A stretch of DNA of 64,000 nucleotides from Cepaea nemoralis (lineage: Eukaryota; Mollusca; Gastropoda; Stylommatophora; Helicidae). This document shows positions 56,974-64,000 of this stretch, in pieces. The first letter of the stretch is position 1. The number at the start of each line of letters is the position of its first letter. Position numbers and translations under genes: made by a program. The DNA lies in the NCBI GenBank assembly GCA_014155875.1, contig JACEFZ010021419.1, positions 257,501-321,500 on the forward strand, given 5' to 3'. The notes beneath the pieces are model-generated. The model was not told where the DNA came from, made no database searches, and saw nothing but the letters and a program-made list of their open reading frames with translations.

Positions 56974-58184
56974 GTTGTTGAGTAATTGGCTCGCGTTGAC
57001 CTGAACTGACTGCTTCACTCAGTTATTTTTCTTTGATATGCTATGTTATTTAATATCTAAGCACTACAAATCGTACTCTTTGTTTACATTCTGGAAAATT
57101 GTATTCTCCAAAAAATTAGAGCACAAAGTCTGTTCATACAATACACGCTGAAAAAGAGATGCACTATTAATCACAATGCATGCCAAAAACGTAGGTTTTA
57201 CTCATCTTAATGTTCCCGAGAACAAGGAACAACACGTCAGCAACACCGGTCCCGTTGTTTGGCACCCCGGAATACACACGAGTTTTCTACTCAGGTCACC
57301 CTGTTTGGCACATCGGCATACACTCACGTTATCTATCAGCTGTTGTTCACCCTGGTTTACAGAGCAGCAACAATTAACAACTCGTAAACGAAAAATAGAT
57401 TTTTGACAAATTGGTACAATGACACTGACATGCCCACGAACAAACAGAATATCGATTAATTAATATTTAATGTCAATGTCCTGTCTTCGTTCTACAGTAA
57501 TATGTCTTTCGTTACTAACCTAGTTTAATCTATGGAAGTATGGTGCAGACCAAATCTAATTTGCATAGCCGAAAGTAGTGCCTTCGTGACGGTAAACAAA
57601 TAGAAAAGTACGAAAAAAAATTCAATAACTGCTTTTAAATAAATATAAATATAATAATAATGTGTAAATAAATAAATATATTCATTCTCTAACTTAAATA
57701 AACAAATAATACTTAATATATCGTAAAGATTCAGGCAGGCAGTAGCTTGGCAGTTTGTAAACACTGAGATGCTGATTCCAAGTGGCGAGGCCCAACTGTT
57801 TGTCAATCGTGCCACGTCACAGGCGCAGCGCTATTTTTAGCTTGCAAAAATCAATACTGTCGCTGACCTCTGTATTGCTCCGCCATGAATCATTTTTGAC
57901 AATTATTCATAAACAAATAAATAATTACATAAATAAATGAAAGAAGAACATAATATGAATACTTACAACTTTGAAGAACACATTATTTAAATATATAACA
58001 TTCTAATAAGCACAAATAAACATTATTTCATCACGATAGGCACAATTCTACTGGCAACTCGATCTAGTCTGCACACGTCATCGTCACTGACACAAATTAA
58101 ACATTTAATCTTTGTAATATCCTATCCGTAAACCTAGTCTAGAGCCGTGGGTAAGTGTTATAGCTTGAACTCAGGTTCAAGCCG
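56974..58184 (-). other. 5' leader of the LTR element
   Basis: About 1.2 kb between primer site and gag, AT-rich, without a supported gene. Several upstream ATGs would have to be bypassed. Confidence 0.6.
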
Positions 58185-58198
58185 CACTTCTGACACCA
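58185..58198 (-). promoter_or_regulatory. Primer binding site, tRNA-Leu-like
   Basis: TGGTGTCAGAAGTG on the minus strand complements the 3' end (CACTTCTGACACCA) of animal tRNA-Leu. It sits 17 nt inside the LTR edge, a wider gap than usual. Confidence 0.8.
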
Positions 58199-58215
58199 CA
58201 TTTAATCCTATTGCC

Positions 58216-58823
58216 TGTCAACAACTCATGTTTCAGGCATCATCGGATTACTTCTCCCACACCATACAAGAAACTTGCAAGTCGTGTGCGAGGAATGAAA
58301 TGGTACATTTTATTGCCGTTGGCTCTTTACAATTGCAAAAACAGTCGCTATCTAATCACACATAAAGTCACAATATTCTCTATCACTAGTTTTCCTAAAC
58401 CCTATGGCTAATCTCTATCTACTAGGCTATACGAAAACTATCTCTATTCTACACGATGTGAACACTACAGAGTCAGTCCCCAGTCTGACTTCCTTCACTC
58501 GCGTCGCTACACGCCACGCGGAAGGACCTTCATGCGTCCTTCGGCTCTTTGCGTGCTAGGTCAGTTAGCACGCTTCTATTAGCTGTCTTTGGTTGAGTGC
58601 TAATCGTGGCGATCACGCAGGCGTGATTCTGTCGTGACCAGTAGTGCTAACTATCTGGTCAACGCCTTCGTGTGAGGACTAGTTAATAGTCCCCCTTTTC
58701 TATCATCTATCCTGCCCTGATCCCGGGCACTATGTTCCCTCTAATCTATCTGAGGTTGACCCCACGTCCCGGTGGTGTTCTATCATGAGGCAGGCTTCCT
58801 GCCTCCTGTGTCAGTCTTTGACA
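58216..58823 (-). repeat. 5' LTR (608 bp)
   Basis: Starts TGTCAACAACTCATG, ends TCAGTCTTTGACA in plus view. It would hold the promoter in the minus orientation; no clear TATA box was identified. Confidence 0.95.
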
Positions 58824-58828
58824 AGAAC
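58824..58828. repeat. Target-site duplication AGAAC (right)
   Basis: Pairs with 49022-49026. Confidence 0.9.
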
Positions 58829-58874
58829 ATTGTCACATGAATTTTGTAAACATAAACAATGCATATTACTATGT

Positions 58875-60600
58875 TATGAGACACATCCACCATTCACCCA
58901 CACATCCCAAATTCACTCCAACTCCCCCACCCAACCACACATACATACAATACATTCCCCCACCCATCCACCACATCCCTAAACCTACACATCTCCCCAC
59001 CCACGCACACCTCTCACCCACCACACATCCCATCCACCCACACCCCAAGCACACATACATTCAATAACCCACACATCCCCCACCTACACACATCTCCCCA
59101 CCCACTCACATATCCTCTACCCGTCCCATTCCCACCAACAATCACTCACCCAATATCCTCCTCCACCCACACACCTCCAACCACCCAGCCAAACACACAT
59201 TCCTCAGCCACACACACATCTCCCCGTCAACTCACATATTCCGCACCTACCCACACACAAATTCCGCACTCACCCACATAATCTCCCATCTCCCCCAGCC
59301 CACTCACAGATCCCGAGCCCACACCTACAAACATCCCCCACCATCTCCTAACCTGCACACACTCACCCACATATCCTCTACCCACCCACACATCCTCTAC
59401 CCACCCATCCCCTAACCAAACATCCCTTAACCACACACCCTTACTCATATACAATCACCCACCCACACATCCTCTACCCAACCACACATCCTCCATCCAC
59501 CCATTCCCCCAGCCACACATCCCTTAACCACACACCCCTACCCATATACACACACATCCCCACCCACGCACAATCTCCCCACCCATACAAACATCCCTCA
59601 CACACATCCCCACCCACCAACACATTCCCCATTCACAAACACACACCTCCCATCCACGCACACACAACCCACACACACATCCCCAACCCATACATTCATC
59701 CACTCACACATCCCTAGACACACGTACTTATCCCCCAACCACTAACACCCACACATTCCTCACCCACTCATCAACACATACATCTCCTATCTACCCACCC
59801 ACACTCACACATCCCAACCACCCATCTAAGCACACATCCCCCACCCTCACACACATCCTTCACCTACCCGCAAACCCAACCACACCTTCACCCACCCACA
59901 CAAACATCATTTATCCACACCCAGCTCCCCTCCCACACAACACCACACCCACACACATCCCAAAGACACATCCCTCACCCACACACACATCTATCCACAC
60001 ATCTCCTACCCATCCACACATCCCCCAACTACAATCACCCTCACTACCCACACATACATCCTCCATCCAGCCACACACACCCCCACCCAGCCAGACATAT
60101 CCCCCACCCACACACACATCTCCAAATCCATCACCCACACCCATCACGCACCCCTCCCCCAACCCACACACATCCCCCACACACATTCACCCACACATCT
60201 CTCACCCACACACACTCCCCACCCATCCACCCAAACATCCCACACCCATACATATCCTTCACCCACACACACATCCCCAAACCCACAACCACCCCCACCT
60301 GCACACATCTCCCACCCACCACATATCCCCACACCCACATCTCCCCACCCACACATATACCCCCACCCATCCCATAACCCACCATCGATTATCCACCAAC
60401 ATATCATCCTCCACCCACTCACCCACAGCCACCTAGACAAACACACATCCCCACCCACAATCACATCTCCCCATACACCCATACATCTCGCACGCACCCA
60501 CACACAAATCCCCCACCCACCCACACAATCCCACCCCGCCCACCCACACATCCTGAGCCCACCCACACACATCACGAATCCACCCACACACACATCCCCC
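58875..60600. repeat. CCCACACATCC-type minisatellite, 1.7 kb, almost G-free on the plus strand
   Basis: Loose repeats of ACCCACACACATCCCCCACC. C and A make up most bases and G is nearly absent, so the other strand is G/T-rich with many GGGG/GGG runs. Long minus-strand frames rich in Gly, Val, Trp and Cys are artefacts of this composition. Confidence 0.95.
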
Positions 60601-60639
60601 CATCCCCCAACCTACTATTATGATCAAACTCCCACACTT

Positions 60640-61765
<1,126 letters not shown>

Positions 61766-61787
61766 CACACACTCTCACACTCATTCA

Positions 61788-61837
<50 letters not shown>

Positions 61838-62580
61838 TGTACATACATACACCCACACACATCATACCCACGCAATACACACACCTGCACACATCCATAT
61901 ACTTACTCACACTTACTCAAATAACACCCGAATATGCACTCCCTCGCATACACTGCATGCATGCACACTTACACATACAAAGATATACAATACATACACG
62001 AGCACACACACACACTCTTCCATACACACATACGCACACGCACATGCATATAAACACATATAAACACATGAACGCACACCTTAACACACGTACAGACATA
62101 CATACAGAGGCACACACAGATACACACATGTACACACATATACACCTATACACACATCCAGACATGCACACACATACATCACACTTTCTCGTGCACTCTC
62201 TCATTCACCTACGCTCTCTCTTTAACACACTCACTCGCTCTCACACTCACTCATTCGCGCACATACACGCATACCCACAAATTCTCTCTCACTCACTCAC
62301 GCTCCCTTACTCACTCATTTACTCGATGACTCTCTAACTCACACTCACTCACTAACTTTCACATTCTATCACACAGACAGGCAGACACACAACACACCCA
62401 CTCTCTCAGATTCACTCATTCCCTAACTAAATCTCTCACACATATGTCCACACACTCACTCACTTTTACACTCACTCAGGCACACGCGCATGCATACTCT
62501 CTCACTCTCACTCATACTAATTCTTCCACTCACACTCTTTCTCACTCTCTCACCCACTGTCTCGTTCACACACATACAGT
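61766..62580. repeat. CA/TCAC-rich low-complexity DNA
   Basis: ACACACAC and TCACTCACTC words with decreasing regularity to the right. No gene. Confidence 0.9.
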
Positions 62581-62617
62581 GAAGAATGATAGTGGAAAAA
62601 TGATACTAGTAGGTGAC

Positions 62618-63989
62618 TTATGGAGGCATATAGTCGGTATGAAGTAAGTATGGAAAGAGTTTTCGGTTGAATGTGTAGGGACTCATTGGTGTTTTCAGTT
62701 CTGGTGGAAGGCTATTCCACAAGTGAGCACCAGAATATGCGAAACAAGTTTTGTATAAGTCCAATCTAGGCTTAGGAAGCTGTAATAAATTTAAGCGCTT
62801 ACTGTTCATTGCATTAGATTGAATTAACGGTAGAAGATACTCTGGGGTATTTTCAGATATAATTTTATTCACTAATTTGGCTTTGTTAAAAAGGAAGCGC
62901 TTTTGAAGTGGTAGAAGTCTTAGATGGCTGTATAAATTATTACTTTCAACGTGCTGTATGCTAGAAACTAGACGTATAGCGCGGTTTTAAAGCGAACACA
63001 ATCGTTTCATATTTGATTTAGGGCAGCCATCCCAGATATTGCCATGACCAATAATCAAGAGGTGATTGGATATAGGATGCATAGAATATTTTACGTGTGC
63101 TTTCATCCAAAAAGTGTTGAATTTTAGCAAGTTGGTAAACTTTCTGTGCTATTCTCTTGGTAAAGGCGTGAACATGAGGGCTCCAGTTTAAATGTCTGTC
63201 AATTAAAAGACCTAATGTTTTATGTTCATTTACATTAATTATAGGTAACGTGTCCACGTGGAGCTCGAGCGGTGTCCCAGTTATGGCTAGGATCTGTAGT
63301 TTTTGTCTGGTCGTTATTAGCATGGATTTGGTTTTGTCGATGTTAATTAACATGCGATTTTCATTACTCCATCTACTAAGGTTGTCAAGTTCGTTTTGTA
63401 AAGAGCTCTCTAAGTCACAAAGGCTCTCTTGACTTGTGCAAATAGTGCAGTCGTCCGCAAATAGATCACACGAAGTATTGAAGTATAAAGGAAGATCGTT
63501 AATATACACTGCAAAAAGCAGCGGACCTAGTATTGAGCCCTGAGGCACCCCAAAATTAAGTTGTGTGGGTCTTGATAGACAGTTATTGAAGGACACTACT
63601 TGTTGTCTGTCTGATAAAAATGACGTAATTAGGTTCACCATATTGGTGCTAGTCTTCATGTGTTTTAATTTTCTAATTAAAATATCATGATCTACCATAT
63701 CAAAGGCCTTTTTAAAGTCTACAAATACTGCTCCACAAATGTTGCCATTGTTGGTACAAAGATGCCAGTTATCGGTAATTTTTGTAAGGGCGCTATGGCA
63801 AGAATATTTAGATCGAAACCCAGATTGACTGTCAATTATTAGATCGTTGTTAATTAAATGATGTAGTGTTATTTTATGCATGTGTTTTTCTAATGGCTTT
63901 GAAAGCGACGATAGTAAGGAAATAGGTCTATAATTACCCAAGACGCTAATATCAGTTGAGCCATTTTTAAGTAGAGGATACTTTAGCAA
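62618..63989 (-). pseudogene. CR1/Jockey-superfamily LINE, reverse transcriptase to 3' end (runs off right edge)
   Basis: From the edge inward: NYRPISLLSSLSKPLEK, IDSQSGFRSKYSCHSAL, VFVDFKKAFDMVDHDIL (first catalytic Asp), FGVPQGSILGPLLFAVYIND, CDLFADDCTI (catalytic FADD), MLINIDKTKSMLI, KTLGLLIDRHLNWSPHV. This is the complete finger-palm-thumb order of a CR1/Jockey RT. A surplus base near 63047 shifts the frame, and a TAA near 62985 sits where LxNRAIRLV expects a sense codon. After that the C-terminal domain reads on: PLQKRFLFNKAKLVNKIISE and DLYKTCFAYSGAHLWNSLPP, to a stop at 62618. The endonuclease lies beyond the window. Confidence 0.9.
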
Positions 63990-64000
63990 CTTTAAAGGCG

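Larger units (their letters stand above)
49027..58823 (-). mobile_element. Complete Gmr1-like Ty3/gypsy LTR retrotransposon (9.8 kb)
   Basis: Order in the element's own sense (minus strand): 5' LTR 58823-58216, primer site 58198-58185, leader, gag 56973, protease, integrase, RT, RNase H ending 52138. A 2.5-kb untranslated tail, polypurine tract 49652-49641 and 3' LTR 49636-49027 follow. A perfect 5-bp duplication flanks it. Integrase preceding RT-RNase H within a pol whose RT is of Ty3/gypsy type (YIDD, LPFGLRNAPATF) is the arrangement of the Gmr1-like group. All protein domains are present but the reading frame is broken by three +1 steps. No env-like frame was found. Confidence 0.93.

Noticed and set aside
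57016..57018. GTG at 57018 (gag) and GTG at 55057 (pol) as starts
   Set aside because: Non-ATG starts are not expected in this animal element; gag has an ATG at 56973 and pol should be translated by read-through or frame change.

Overview
The window is non-coding, repeat-dense metazoan nuclear DNA. The evidence is spliceosomal exon signals, tRNA-headed SINEs, five classes of metazoan transposable element, and very long (CT)n, (GA)n, (GAA)n and (GAAC)n arrays. The mix suggests a mollusc or another lophotrochozoan, but that is inference: no species-diagnostic gene is present. Only one host-gene piece is convincing, a 141-bp phase-0 exon at 3438-3578 (+) encoding the start of a PDE5/6/11-type GAF domain. 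Much of the plus strand may therefore be intron of a cyclic-nucleotide phosphodiesterase gene, probably PDE11-like. I found no second exon of it. || 1-24 kb: an RTE-like endonuclease fragment runs off the left edge. Then come a 37-bp minisatellite, the PDE exon, RTE-like LINE 3' ends, many tRNA-headed SINEs, a 38-bp minisatellite of two unit types, and two minisatellites (55 and 71 bp) that look like amplified SINE bodies. A LINE deletion derivative at 12.84-13.6 kb joins its own 5' and 3' ends. || 24-38 kb: an old interspersed repeat carries a nested LINE with a target-site duplication. It is followed by a hAT deletion derivative, LINE endonuclease fragments, and two related 5'-truncated LINEs, each with a 12-bp duplication. 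Then come (CT)n-bearing tandem units, a decayed AT-rich satellite and two mariner remnants. || 38-49 kb: SINE clusters (one SINE inside another), LINE 3' ends, a long fold-back, and an almost complete but stop-interrupted hAT transposase with BED finger (minus strand, 46.4-48.3 kb). || 49.0-58.8 kb: the most notable object is a complete Ty3/gypsy-class LTR retrotransposon on the minus strand, with ~610-bp LTRs (about 97% identical by eye), TG...CA ends, a perfect 5-bp target-site duplication, a tRNA-Leu-like primer site, a polypurine tract, and gag, protease and pol. Its pol has integrase BEFORE reverse transcriptase-RNase H, the reverse of ordinary Ty3/gypsy order and the hallmark of the Gmr1-like group. 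Three single-base frame steps break its reading frame. || 58.8-64 kb: a G-poor CCCACACA minisatellite, (CT)n tandem units, CA-rich DNA, and a CR1/Jockey-type reverse transcriptase (minus strand) that runs off the right edge. || No operon, defence system, CRISPR array or functional RNA gene is present. The genes do not form a pathway: apart from the exon they are transposons and their debris.
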